Part shown: piece by piece, positions 1 through 10,525 of the stretch
How the letters are laid out: every line of letters begins with the position of its first letter
How positions within the stretch are numbered: the first letter of the stretch is position 1
NCBI GenBank assembly: GCA_026119855.1
Contig: JAOWBW010000190.1
Coordinates: forward strand, 1,018,662-1,082,661
DNA length: 64,000 bases
Source: Campanula takesimana
Lineage: Eukaryota; Streptophyta; Magnoliopsida; Asterales; Campanulaceae
Reading direction: 5' to 3'
Translations under genes and position numbers: made by a program
The notes under the pieces: generated by a model
Told to the model about the DNA's origin: nothing
Seen by the model: the letters and a program-made list of their open reading frames with translations, nothing else
The model's database searches: none

Positions 1-1
1 C

Positions 2-1861
2 CAGAACTTCCTCGCCGGTCTCGAAGCCAAGATCAAGAATCTCGAAGAAAGCAACAAGATGTTGGAAGAACAGAACCAACAGTTGAAGGGTCACATTCAA
101 CAAAAGGGAACTAAACTGGTGCCCGATGGTGAGAATTTAATTTATGTCGAGGATGAAGAGGTCAATACCAACTGTCCCCCCAACACCAATGCCAGTGCCT
201 TCCCATTCCCAAGCTACCGCAATGTTCCACCTCCTTCCCTTTACACCCAACAAGGTTTCACTACCATGAGAAAGAACAAGGCTATCTATGAACCTTCCCC
301 TGAACTGCTTGGTGGCTACCTCTCTGCTAGCAAACTACCCGCACCCTCGTTGCCTCTGAGTATTGGGATGGCCGCTGCTACTACTTCCACTACTCCTCCC
401 GTCATTCTGTCAGAATCTATACCCGACATCTCCAATCACCCTGTGGTTACGGCCATGCAAGAGCAAATGCGCAAGTTGATCGAGACTGTGGATAAGCAAA
501 GTGCACCGACTACCAAGACAATCAACCCTAGCCAAGTGGGGACTCTCCCCAAGGATTTTAAGATGCCTAAAGTGGCGATGTTTCATGGTGACTCGTGTCC
601 TAAGACTCATTTGGATAGTTATGTGTTGGCAATGAGGGCTCGTGACTCCACCAACGAACAAATGGCTCGCGTATTCCATAGCACTTTGGATGGTATTGCT
701 CTGCGTTGGTTCTTGGGGCTAGAACCAAGCGAGAGGAAAACGTGGGATCAAATCAGCGCCATTTTCTGTGAGAAGTATCAAGCTAACTTGGATTGTCATG
801 TGAATCGAACGGATCTTGAGAACACTATGCAAAAGCCCGGCGAGGCTATTTATGATTTTTACAAGAGGTGGAACCATCGGTTGTGTGAGGTCCAATACCC
901 ACCAAAAGCAAAGGAACAGAAGCAGATTTTCTACAAGTGCTTGCTACCGGAGATGAAAGCAGCCATCGGCAATGGTTATTTCCCTGACTTGCGGGAAATG
1001 GTTGACACCGGAGTAAGGTACGAAGCAGGGTTCACTGGGATTGTGCCGCCAAAAGAAAGTCCAAAGACCAACAACAACAACTCCTTCCGCTACAAGGCTC
1101 CTACTGCGCCTGCGCCTCCTAGGGGTGGAAAGGAGGCCGTCGGCCAAGTGAATATGGTCCAGAAAGAGGTCCCGCTAGATGTCCAAGCCGTAACAAGGAA
1201 TGGGGCTCCACAACAGAGGGAGCATTTTGATGATTTTGGTATGCCCATGGGGAAGGTATTTGACGTGTTAGTCAAGAGAGGTCTTATCAAGCCTTTAGAG
1301 AATTACCAACCCGCCTACCCAAGAACCGATTTGGATGCCTCCAAGTTCTGCAAGTATCACAAGCACATCGGGCACACAACGGATAGTTGTATCCAACTGA
1401 AACGCGTAGTTCAAGGGTTGATCAATGACAAGAAGATTGAGAAGCCGAAGGGTCCTAATGTGGTGAATAACCCTCTTCCTAACAATGGGGGTGGGGTGAA
1501 TATGGTGCAAACATGCGAGATCAGTATCCTAGAGCTCATGGATGCCTTTGACAAGATAGGGCTCACGATGGTGGATATCTTCATGGCATTAGTGACGTTA
1601 GAAATTCTCGAACCCTTAGAAGGACACCTCCCTCGCCTTGGTTGCGATTTGTCAAAGTTTTGCCACTACCACAAGTGCACCGGTCACACTACCGAAGAAT
1701 GCTTTGAACTCAAGAAAGCCGTGCAAGAGCTCATCCACAAGGGAGTTGTCGAAGACCCTAGAGATTATGTAGCTAGCAATGTACTCATGGTAGAACTTAG
1801 TGAGATCACTGATCCGGTCGAGCCTGTTGTGGCGGACTGTGATGAGATGGGTTGTATTTAA
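2..1861 (+). CDS. Ty3/gypsy gag polyprotein, 5' partial
   Basis: The frame is open from base 2; the first ATG is at 59 (600 aa from there), but the reading frame continues out of the window, so the true start is not visible. The upstream part is a Gln/Glu/Lys-rich coiled-coil-like stretch. Around nt 780-990 it has the retrotransposon gag core (YQANLDCHVNRTDL, YDFYKRWNHR, FYKCLLPEMK). Two zinc-knuckle-like motifs of form C-x2-H-x4-GH-x4-C follow, at about residues 430 (FCKYHKHIGHTTDSC) and 534 (FCHYHKCTGHTTEEC), each preceded by a helix-like segment and followed by an IQ/VQ-L segment. The role is RNA packaging and capsid formation. It ends with TAA at 1859-1861; the frame is the same as the downstream pol frame. 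Confidence 0.85.
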   Translation, partial: QNFLAGLEAKIKNLEESNKMLEEQNQQLKGHIQQKGTKLVPDGENLIYVEDEEVNTNCPPNTNASAFPFPSYRNVPPPSLYTQQGFTTMRKNKAIYEPSPELLGGYLSASKLPAPSLPLSIGMAAATTSTTPPVILSESIPDISNHPVVTAMQEQMRKLIETVDKQSAPTTKTINPSQVGTLPKDFKMPKVAMFHGDSCPKTHLDSYVLAMRARDSTNEQMARVFHSTLDGIALRWFLGLEPSERKTWDQISAIFCEKYQANLDCHVNRTDLENTMQKPGEAIYDFYKRWNHRLCEVQYPPKAKEQKQIFYKCLLPEMKAAIGNGYFPDLREMVDTGVRYEAGFTGIVPPKESPKTNNNNSFRYKAPTAPAPPRGGKEAVGQVNMVQKEVPLDVQAVTRNGAPQQREHFDDFGMPMGKVFDVLVKRGLIKPLENYQPAYPRTDLDASKFCKYHKHIGHTTDSCIQLKRVVQGLINDKKIEKPKGPNVVNNPLPNNGGGVNMVQTCEISILELMDAFDKIGLTMVDIFMALVTLEILEPLEGHLPRLGCDLSKFCHYHKCTGHTTEECFELKKAVQELIHKGVVEDPRDYVASNVLMVELSEITDPVEPVVADCDEMGCI

Positions 1862-1960
1862 ATGACTAATAATAAAGAACCTTCTTGCTACTTGTTGTCT
1901 TTAGAAGAACTAGTGAGTGAAGTCGAATCTCTAAAGGAAGAGAGTCCCAAACCCTCTTAA

Positions 1961-4900
1961 CCTCTTTCTTGGGCCGAAATCTTCGAGGAGGCCGAAAAGA
2001 CCGAAGTTTCGCCCCCTTGTCCTGACACACCATTGTCTTTGGAAGAGCTACGTGGAGAAGTTTGTCTCCTTACGAGATCCGGTCAAGTGTACCAATCCGA
2101 CCCAAAGGGTACAAAGAAAGTCTTTGGGAAGGAACCCGAGCAAGCCGACCTAGACAAAGAAGACCCTATCCCCACTCAACTCAAACAAACCCAAGCCCAC
2201 ATCTCGCTCTGGTCCCTACTCACCTCTTCCCTAGCCCATCGCCTCATGCTCGAGAAAAACCTCGCCGCCACCATGGTACCATCCACTATTACCCCGGAAG
2301 ACGTCACCCACATGATTGGTAATATCCACTATGGAAACATCATCACTTTCTCGGAGCTAGACAAGCCAGTGTTCGGAGTTGATCATAATGAGCCTTTATA
2401 CATCACTGTTGAGGTAAATGGCAAGAAAATTCCCCGTGTATTCATTGATAATGCTTCTGCTATTAATATCATGCCTTCAAGGATGATGGATGTGGTTGGC
2501 GTTCATGGTGTTGATTTACGCCCATCCAAGCAAACCATCGAAGCTTATGACTCTACATGCCGCGCCGTGATAGGCGAAGCCACCTTGCCCATTACCATCG
2601 GAACAAAGATCCTACCAACCGACTTCCACGTCATAGACATCCCCGCAACCTTCTCACTCCTCCTTGGCCGGCCATGGTTACATCAATCGGGCGCTGTCCC
2701 ATCTTCCCTGCACCAGTGTGTGAAGTTTCAATCTGGTAATGAAGTGACCATCATCTACAGCGATCTCGTAACTGCCCAAGGGACGGACACCAAGGGCGTT
2801 TCTGTCTTACAGATTCAGCATGGGGAAGAGAGCCGACTCTTCAATGGCTTTGAAATAGTGGCTCAGGCACAGATCTGCACCATCGACCTCACCAAAACAA
2901 CGGATAAAGTGGCACCTGTTGTCAAGATACTGCGTAATATGGGTTTCGTACCGGGGCTGGGGCTAGGTAAGTGCTTGCAAGGTCCCACGAGTCTGGTTAA
3001 AGAGATCGATCACCGGGGATTGTTTGGTCTTGGATACACCCTTACTCCCGAGGACAAAATGGAGCAACAAAGGATAGAATTGCTTAAAAAGATGAAGCTT
3101 CCCTACAAAAAGCCTGAAATGCGGCCATACCGCCTGTCCCTGAATAGCTACTTTGTCAGGGAAGGCGAGGAGTTTTCGTGTTTTGAGTTCACTGAGCCAT
3201 GGATTGACCACACCGGGAAGTTGCAGAAAGGGTTCGAGATTTTCAGAGATGTGGAATTCGATCGGTCCAACATGAAGCTGACTTACATGGAATATGACAA
3301 AGCCACGGGCAGAGTTAGAACCATCAGGCATGAGTACTCCACCAAGGTTGCAGATGACTTGGCAGATCAACTTGAAGTCGCAACCCTTGACAAGCCAGCA
3401 ATAGAAGCCGCAGAAACTCCGAGTTTGACTGAGACATGGGACGGCCAATATCTGCTTCAACATCTGGGTAATCTGGGGCTGCATGAAGACATGGTTGCCG
3501 TCATTGGAGACGATTCTGAAGATAAGGTGGACCCAAGGACATTGGTGGTACCCATGGGGGACAAACTCAAGAATTGGTGCATCATTGGGGGACCTATAGC
3601 TACTCCGGAATTTATGGTGGGAACATTGGGGCTTACTCCTTCTCCTGTCGCCACTCCTGCAGCATCTCCTGTCACTCACCCAAAATCCCCATCCCCAGAG
3701 TCTAGTGTTTTACATTTTGAATTTGAGTCTTCCTCTAAGTCTGACGACCTTACGTCCGAAGACTATGATCTTGTTGCAAACGCTATATTCCCTTTTGCCA
3801 TGAATGAAACCCTCGACCTTTCCGAGTATCCCTCCATAGTCACTCTTTTAACTGATAAATTGGCTAATAATCAAACTAATGACATACACTTAGTTAATAA
3901 TGATTCATTAGAAGAGGCAGACATAGACACATTAAATGATGAATACATTAAAGAAATCTCAGAACAGGTTATTAATCAAAAGGAATCTCGAGCCCAAGCT
4001 GCCGATGAGGTGTTAACGTGCGTGAATTTGGGAACCGAAGCCGAGCCTAAGGAAACGCAGATCGGAAGCTTCTTCTGTGGAGCCGAAAGGGAAGCACTGA
4101 TTGAGCTACTCAGAGAATATGTGGATGTGTTCGCATGGTCTTATAAATACATGCCGGGGCTTGACAACTCGATCGTAGAGCACAGAATCCCGACAGCACC
4201 AGACGCTAAGCCAGTCAAACAGAAGCTGCGCCGCATTAAGCCGGAATGGTCTTTGCAAGTGAAAGGAGAGATTGAGAAGCTACTCCGTGTGGGTTTCATC
4301 AGGGTGATCGAGTATCCAACTTGGTTATCAAATTTGGTGACTGTCAAGAAATCCAACGGTAAAGTCAGAGTATGTGTGGATTTTCGGGATCTCAACAAAG
4401 CTACGCCAAAGGATGACTTCCCCTTGCCAAATATCGAAATGTTGGTGGACGCGACCGCCCATTATGAGGTCAAGTCGTTTGTTGAGAGGTTTCCCGGCTA
4501 TAACCAGATCGAGACAACCGAGGAGGACCAAGAAGCGACCCCCTCCACAACCTCGTGGAGGACCATCAGTCGGCGAGTTCGAGCCGTGTTGAGAATGCAG
4601 TCTCCTCGAAACAAAGCCGAAAAGGAAGAACTCGTCAAGTTACTGCAACACCTCAACCATTTTACAACAGTGGGGGAGCCGACACTCAGAGAAATAGAAA
4701 GGGCCCGCGACCAAGAATGGAGTTCGAGATGTGAGTTCGCATTATGCTGCCTCAAGGAGTACCTCGCGAATACCCCAATCCTGCACCCAGCACATGGGAA
4801 TGAACTTCAGACCCCAACATCAACGACAGAATCGTGGTCCTCGCGCCAGGAGAAGGAAATCAGTGAAAAAATGCAAAGATTTTTGGAAAAATATCCCCTC

Positions 4901-5341
4901 TCAGTCCCCCGCTACACAAGAATAGGGACCCCTTTCGCAAAATTGTTCGACCAATTAAGACAAATGGGCAAGATACAACCTCTAGGAGAACATTCACTCC
5001 TCTCCGAATTACCACCCCTTCAACTATTTGAACCTACCAAAAGTTGCACTTACCACCAAGACGAAGGCCATGACACCAACGACTGTGTCGCTCTACAAAG
5101 AAAAATCCAAGGCTTGATGGACGAGAACATGCTCACCGGCATGAGAGGATTTTGGTTCTATAGAGAAAATGAAAACTTAGAACTCCTCGGTTGCTACGAA
5201 ATCGAGCCTTATGTGAGGAACAGCCCAGAGATACTCTCGCACCTGACTGCAGAAACGATTCAAGACATCTCAAGAGAAATAGGGGATTTGAAGCAACGCG
5301 TCGACGCAATGACCAAAGCTCGAGGCGCGCCACAAGACTAG
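1961..5341 (+). pseudogene. Pol remnant: protease-like, G-patch-like, truncated RT, extra zinc knuckle
   Basis: The frame is open from 1961, after an in-frame TAA at 1958-1960; no early ATG is visible. It is in the same frame as gag, separated by TAA codons at 1859 and 1958. Seen: a retropepsin-like segment (VFIDNASAINIMPSRM, with DNAS where D-S/T-G is usual), a G-patch-like segment near nt 2935-3035 (GFVPGLGLGKCLQGP), and RT N-terminal motifs near nt 4330-4500 (KVRVCVDFRDLNKATPKDDF, FPGYNQI). After that the usual RT palm with YVDD is missing; sequence jumps to an RT/RNase H connection-like piece (KEYLANTPILHP). No RNase H catalytic core or integrase is seen. The C-terminus has a third gag-like knuckle (CTYHQDEGHDTNDC) near residue 1004 counted from 2033. 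It is not a working polymerase. Confidence 0.75.
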
Positions 5342-5418
5342 ACAGAATGGCAGATTTGGATGGCAACCCGCTCAAGGAACCAGTCAACCTCAGCAAGCTC
5401 AGACGCTACTATGACTAG

Positions 5419-5924
5419 TATCCCCCCTTCTAAAAAAAATGTGTTTACTATGCAAAAAGAAGCCCGATAGACTGAAAACCCGCAAAGGGTGGTCTATGCA
5501 AAATAAGGGTGCGTACAAAGCTCGCTAGATCGAAAACCCGCAAGGGCGGTCTAGGCAAAAGTTAGAGCATTCCCCCTTCTATCTTCCCTTTCTCTAAAAT
5601 CATTCTAGTCCGACTGGAGTGAACTACGTTGACCTGAGCCCCTTAGTCCTATTTGTAAAAGGGGAACGTAGGCAGCCTTTTAAAAGGTGCGGTCTAAAAA
5701 ATAAATAAACATCCAAATCCTGTCAAGCAATAAAGATAGAAGTTGTATTTTCTGAAAGCAAAAACTTTTATTTTCATAGTCATTTCATGTTAACACCTAT
5801 TTGATGAGTCTAAGCTTGACATATTTTTTGAATAAATAACCTATTCTGAAATTGAAACTGAAACAAAAAAATAAACTGAAATTAAAACAATGTGTTTGCA
5901 ACGACTATGGAGGGATCCTCGGAA
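5419..5924 (+). other. Non-coding spacer with tandem hairpin motifs
   Basis: No gene is seen between the pol remnant and the antisense ORF. Two related stem-loops stand in tandem: 5466-5499 (TAGAC...GTCTA outer stem, inner CCCGCAAAGGG) and 5524-5556 (CTAGA...TCTAG outer stem, inner CCCGCAAGGG). A third, different stem-loop is at 5621-5677: CTACGTT (5624-5630) pairs with AACGTAG (5665-5671), with inner CCCCTT/AAGGGG. The rest is AT-rich. Function is unknown; RNA structure in the genomic transcript is an inference. Confidence 0.6.
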
Positions 5925-7352
5925 TTACTCTTTAGTGCCACTCGTGCCTTCGGTCTCTTTCTTCTTGCTTTGACCGCGGGGAATCTTTTTTTTGTTAGGG
6001 TTCTCGCAAAACCTCCTCTCAAATTCACTAACCCCTTTAGCTTTGACACTAGGAGTCTCCCCATCCTTTCTCTTCCTTGAAGTCCCCGCTCCATCTCCAT
6101 TAGCCATGCTCTTGCTCCTCTTCCTCTCATAGGCCATCGCCTCCTTCATCCTCAATGAACAACTAGGAGCACAGGATGCCAAAATAGTGCCCCTTAGGGT
6201 CTCTAGAGTCTGCTCCGCTTGCCCAAGTCTCTCCATAAACCAATCCAAATACTCTCGTGATAGGCAGGTGTTGTTGGAGCGTGTGATGAGAGTCCTATGG
6301 CTAAAACCGGCCTCGCCCCACATTTGAGAAAGGAGAACCGAAGCGCTATCATCCAAATGAAGTATGCCAAAAGGATAACGGGTCCTCTCCTCATCCCAAC
6401 CCTCGGGGATGGTTTGTACTAGACCATATTGACGGAGTACTCTGGCGGGGTAGTAAAAAGTGGTCCCAGAAAATGACGGAACTTTAATCATGTGCAGTCC
6501 TACTTGCTTCTCCCTCACAGAATTAATGTGCCAATAGGGCACCACCCACTTGATGTCATCGGTCACCATCTCCACCAAATACCTTTCCCAACCCTTGAGA
6601 GTCATGCCCTCGAACCTCTCCTCCATACCTCTGATACGGTGCATCCATGGGGCCACCGCCGAAGAAATCGCTGGCTTGTTCACTCGGAGCCTTTCTTGCA
6701 ACCACATAGTCAAAAGTCTATCACTGCCGCACGGCATCCCGCCATAAACCACAAGATGAGGAATCCCACAAATGATCTCCCCAAGGATGGCCGGTACAAT
6801 GTCATGTCCCGAACGAGCCGCATTCACCATGGTCAAACATCCCTCACTAGCACATCCGACTTCGGAAGGGAAAAGAATAGAAGCAAATAAACACAAGGCA
6901 AGATGGTCCAAAGAACGGTCCGAGGTCACATCCGCGTGCATGAAGTGCCTTGACATCCAAGAAAGGTCGACGTAGCCACCTCTAGCATACTTACCAATGT
7001 CATCTGCGGGCACACCAAAGGTTATCAACTTGTCATGTAAAGAAATAAGATCAAAGGGCAATGCAAGTGTACCCTTCCCTTCACAACCGCAAAGCGCCTT
7101 GATGTCTTCATAAGTGGGTACCATCTCATTAAAAGAAAAGTTGATAACATGAAGAGTGTTGTTCCAAAACTTCCCACAAGCTTGCAAGAGGTTAGTGTTG
7201 GAGTTCATGTGCAAGAATGACCAAAGATACTTGATCCCATAGCACTTCTCAAACTTCCTACGACAAGGACCGAATATCTTGGCAACCCACTTCTCCAAAG
7301 ATGTTATGAAAGCTCCTTTTTCAAGTCTAGAAAGCCTTGCATTGTGATCCAT
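5925..7352 (-). CDS. DUF7745-like / plant mobile domain-like protein, antisense in the retrotransposon
   Basis: An intact intronless frame of 475 aa from the ATG at 7352 (MDHNARLSRLEKGAF); an upstream in-frame ATG at 7439 would add 29 hydrophobic residues that look like leader noise, so I prefer 7352. The pattern of an N-terminal W-x-fG-xx-R segment, a fWNNTLHVINFSFNEMVPTYED segment of the type seen before the conserved P-T-x-E-E motif, and a long alpha-helical middle resembles plant DUF7745 and related mobile-domain proteins found in plant genomes and Ty3/gypsy elements. The C-terminus is basic and low in complexity (KRKDGE, KKKIPRGQSKKK), suggesting nuclear localisation. It runs opposite to gag-pol. 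A four-copy 24-bp-period GC array (7502-7585) lies about 150 bp upstream. Its function is not known, and the family assignment rests on pattern recognition alone. Confidence 0.65.
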   Translation of the reverse strand: MDHNARLSRLEKGAFITSLEKWVAKIFGPCRRKFEKCYGIKYLWSFLHMNSNTNLLQACGKFWNNTLHVINFSFNEMVPTYEDIKALCGCEGKGTLALPFDLISLHDKLITFGVPADDIGKYARGGYVDLSWMSRHFMHADVTSDRSLDHLALCLFASILFPSEVGCASEGCLTMVNAARSGHDIVPAILGEIICGIPHLVVYGGMPCGSDRLLTMWLQERLRVNKPAISSAVAPWMHRIRGMEERFEGMTLKGWERYLVEMVTDDIKWVVPYWHINSVREKQVGLHMIKVPSFSGTTFYYPARVLRQYGLVQTIPEGWDEERTRYPFGILHLDDSASVLLSQMWGEAGFSHRTLITRSNNTCLSREYLDWFMERLGQAEQTLETLRGTILASCAPSCSLRMKEAMAYERKRSKSMANGDGAGTSRKRKDGETPSVKAKGVSEFERRFCENPNKKKIPRGQSKKKETEGTSGTKE

Positions 7353-7501
7353 GGCAAAAGAAAAGCAAGTTGATGATTGGAACTCAAAATTGATCAAAAG
7401 AGCTGCTGGTACGAAGTTCAATAGGACACAAACTCCCATTAAATACTACACAACTTCCGGTTCTTGCCAGGAAAAGGAAAACCGGAGGCGGCGCGGGACT
7501 T

Positions 7502-7585
7502 GGCCACGCGGCCATATATGCTCTTGGCAACGCGGCCGATGTTGTCCTTGGCCAGGCGGCCAACTTCGTCCTAGGCCACGCGGCC
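7502..7585. repeat. GGCCACGCGGCC array, period 24 bp, upstream of antisense ORF
   Basis: Four copies of a 12-bp word start at 7502, 7526, 7550 and 7574, exactly 24 bp apart: GGCCACGCGGCC, GGCAACGCGGCC, GGCCAGGCGGCC, GGCCACGCGGCC. The word is GGCC-N4-GGCC, so each copy can fold on itself. The same word occurs in the element's LTR and upstream of the other antisense gene. Confidence 0.8.
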
Positions 7586-7849
7586 ACTATTGCCCCATGC
7601 AGACAATTCGAAGATTGATGCTCCCACTCCGCAATGGATCCATGCAAGCAACGTACCCTTCCCCATGGCTCATGCATTGTATAAAATTAGGCACATTGTA
7701 AAGTAATTAGTTTGTACAAAAAGGTTATCACAAATCATTTTCATTTTAGTACATAAATACATTTGCATACATATTAAATATTTATCCAGTACATATTTGC
7801 TTCTACTAACTAACAGTGTAGGAAATAAAGATGGAAAGATGGGCCCCGC
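7586..7849. other. Spacer between the two antisense genes
   Basis: Downstream of the plant-mobile-domain pseudogene and upstream of the GC array; AT-rich with several ATT/TAAA runs and no recognisable gene. It would hold the 3' end of the antisense mobile-domain transcript. Confidence 0.4.
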
Positions 7850-10057
7850 CTAATCAGAATCCTCCTCCGTGGTGTCTCCACGCCGCGCTAAAGCTCGAGA
7901 GCTACCGGCACCCGAACTCCTTCCCCGGACCGCTCGACCACCAGTGTGAGAAGAGCCCGCACCATTCGGAGACCGTTCCCGACGCTGGGGTGACGTAACG
8001 TCATCCCTCTGACAAGTACATGAATGGTATGCCTCCCTCAGTAAGCGCATCAACACGTTCTCCCACCGAGCTGAACGGATATATGCCTCCTGAGTCACCT
8101 GAAAGGGAAGCCAAGGCAAATGATTACAATGCAGAAAGAAATAAGTGTGTACAAACATGACTAATATAAAGTACAAAGCCGTACCCCAGCGTCGGGCGGA
8201 GGAATGAATGTCTCCTCAACAAGATCTGCATCAGTCGGCTCCAAGCTAAGCTCCACCTCCCGGCCGCCCCTCATCACTCTCACGCTACTCGAGCGAAGGG
8301 GCATGTAAACCAAAGGCCGACTCCGACCAACATACCGGGCCGAGTTCGATCCCTCTCCCGATAGCATCCTAGCCCGAACCTGAGGGCTGATCAGCCGTGT
8401 CCGCATGTAGCCGGCATAGTCATCACTCCCTCTGTAATGCTCTGCCGGAGTGGAAGCCAAGAAAGTCGCCAACCTCGCGGGATGGAGCATATCCCGAGGA
8501 GGGTCATAAGGAGCCCACAGTAACGTACCAGCCCTGTGCTGACGAATCACCCTCTCTCCGAGATACATGGCCTCTCCGGTGAGACCCACAAGCAGAACCC
8601 TAGAAGCGGTCAACTCCACTATATAGGGACCCACCGAAGCCTCATTGGCCGGACTCCATGGGTAAAATCTAACCCCGACAGGCTCAGAAATCGCGAACAC
8701 CCTCCTCAGATCAGTAGCATCCACCGTCTTCCTATCCCGGTTTCTGCGGGGAGGAGCCCTGTTGCCCTTGTACCAGTACGACATGATGGGAACAACCTTG
8801 TTGGCACTCATCACCAACTGAAAAGGGGCGACGCCGAAGATCTCGTACACCCAAGCCTGTGCATACAATGAAAGAGACATTTTAGACCAAAAGATAGAGC
8901 AGAAATCTCAACAATGTGAAAAGGAAAGGTTGTCAAGAGCATACCTCAAAGGCGAACTGAAACCCGTCAAAGGCCGACGAGCTAGCCCTCGAGCAATGGT
9001 CCAATGCCCGGTAAATCTCAGCCAAACCAGATCCGCCCCAAGAAATCCCACCGACTAGGTCCAAAGCCCCTAGCAGTGAGTACCGGCAGACAGTAGCCCC
9101 GCTGAGAAACAAGATCTCTGAAAAGCTGTACCATAAGAACAGCCGGACCAAACAATCCAAATCATACTCCCCCTACCAAAGGCTTCAATATCCACCTCCA
9201 CCAAACGGTTCACCTTCCCGGCCTCCACTCCATAACCCTTGACCCCTCCCCCCAGATCAGTGTCAACTCCCAACAGAGCCTGCCTATAGTCCCGCCGCTC
9301 CGCCAAGCTCTCATCAAAAGGCAGAGGGGTAGCAGTAAAACTCAACCCCGTGATAGCCGCGAAATCCGTCGGCGTGATGGTAATCTCTCCCCAATTAAAG
9401 TGGAAGGTATGGGTGGTGTCCCACCAGAACTCCCTGCACACCTCTATCACCGCTTCCACCTTCAGGGTGCCCCCAACCATGCGGACACTCTCAAAGAATG
9501 GTCCAAACCCCATAGCCTCAATCCGAGCACGCAAACCGCCCGGTCCCTCCGGCAGAGACGCCTACAGTTTGCCCACAGTCACTGTGGACCCACGAGCCTT
9601 GATCCTCTGCAGGTAAACACAGCACAGGTATGTTACCATTCTAGCAATTTACAATTCTAGCAATTTAAATTCTAGCATTCCATTATTCTGGCATCTCATA
9701 CTATGTATAAAACATGCAAATGTGCGAGAAGGAGAGGAGTGAAAATTCGAAATTTACCTCTCGCGTCTCTGGAAGCCCCATCGACCAATGACGGTCAGAG
9801 TCGATGTAAAAATCGTAATCTTGGTCGAACGTAGACCGCAACAGATTATCGCGATAATTCCGAGTCGCAGCTCGTGGTCTCAAACCGCCCCGTGGAATCA
9901 AGGGCGCCGCTTCAAAACCCGCTCCTGGGTCAACCCCTACATTTCCCTCGCCCTGAGCATCACCATGCCCCTCTCCTTGTTGCTCTTGTTATGGAAGCAT
10001 ATACCCACCTTGGCCCGGAAAATCCCTGAATAACACCTCATTGATCCAATCTTCCAT
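7850..10057 (-). pseudogene. Plant mobile domain (PMD, MAIN-like) gene, broken, antisense in the retrotransposon
   Basis: A multi-exon minus-strand gene. Exon 1 runs from ATG 10057 to a GT donor near 9760. Exon 2 starts after CTGCAG near 9610 and runs to a donor near 8943. Exon 3 starts after an AG near 8858 (AWVYEIFGVAPFQ) and ends at a GT donor near 8187. The last exon starts after CCCTTTCAG near 8100 and ends with TAG at 7852-7850. The protein carries the PMD signature (FNWGEITITPTDFAAITGL, then a GISWGGSGLAEIYRAL segment) typical of MAIN/MAIL-like and transposon-borne PMD proteins. Breaks seen: TAA at 9991-9989, TAG at 9564-9562, and a one-base frameshift at the C5 run 9169-9173. The C-terminus is an Arg/Ser/Gly-rich acidic tail. 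Either a pseudogene or partly affected by homopolymer errors in the assembly. Confidence 0.7.
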
Positions 10058-10243
10058 AGCTTCAAGAAATATGTGAAATGAAGTCTTCAAGATTATCAAA
10101 ATCCAAGCTTTCTCTCTCTAAAAACTCAATTTTCTCTCTCTAACTCGTCAACAATGGAGGAAGGAAGAAGAAGAAAGAAGAAAGAAGGAGAAGAGGGATG
10201 GTTTCTGGTGATGTGACCAAGGAGTCAGCCCGACGGCGACCTT

Positions 10244-10373
10244 GGCCACGCGGCCACTTATGCGCTAGCAATCCCAGCCGTCGGATCAGCGATCCGCGTG
10301 AAGGAGATCTGACCACTCAGCGGTCTTTGCCACGCGTCCACTATTGCAATTCAGTGTGTTTGGCCACGCGGCC
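10244..10373. repeat. GGCCACGCGGCC copies upstream of the antisense PMD gene
   Basis: The element's 12-bp word occurs at 10244-10255 and 10362-10373, with a near copy (TGCCACGCGTCC) at 10328-10339. They lie 190-320 bp upstream of the PMD ATG on the minus strand, mirroring the array upstream of the other antisense gene. Confidence 0.7.
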
Positions 10374-10525
10374 AACCTTGTCCCTTCAGATAAAATTCCA
10401 TCTTTGCCCCTGATCTTTTCCCCTTAATTCATTTTAAATGCCCTTAGCACTATTTTGACTGATATTCGTTACCTTTGGGTACGAAAAGCCCCTTAAAATT
10501 TCCATTCTTCACCGAATATTTGCTT

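Noticed and set aside
2963..3679. A 238-codon minus-strand frame opposite pol
   Set aside because: Shadow of the pol frame; no domain and no promoter context.
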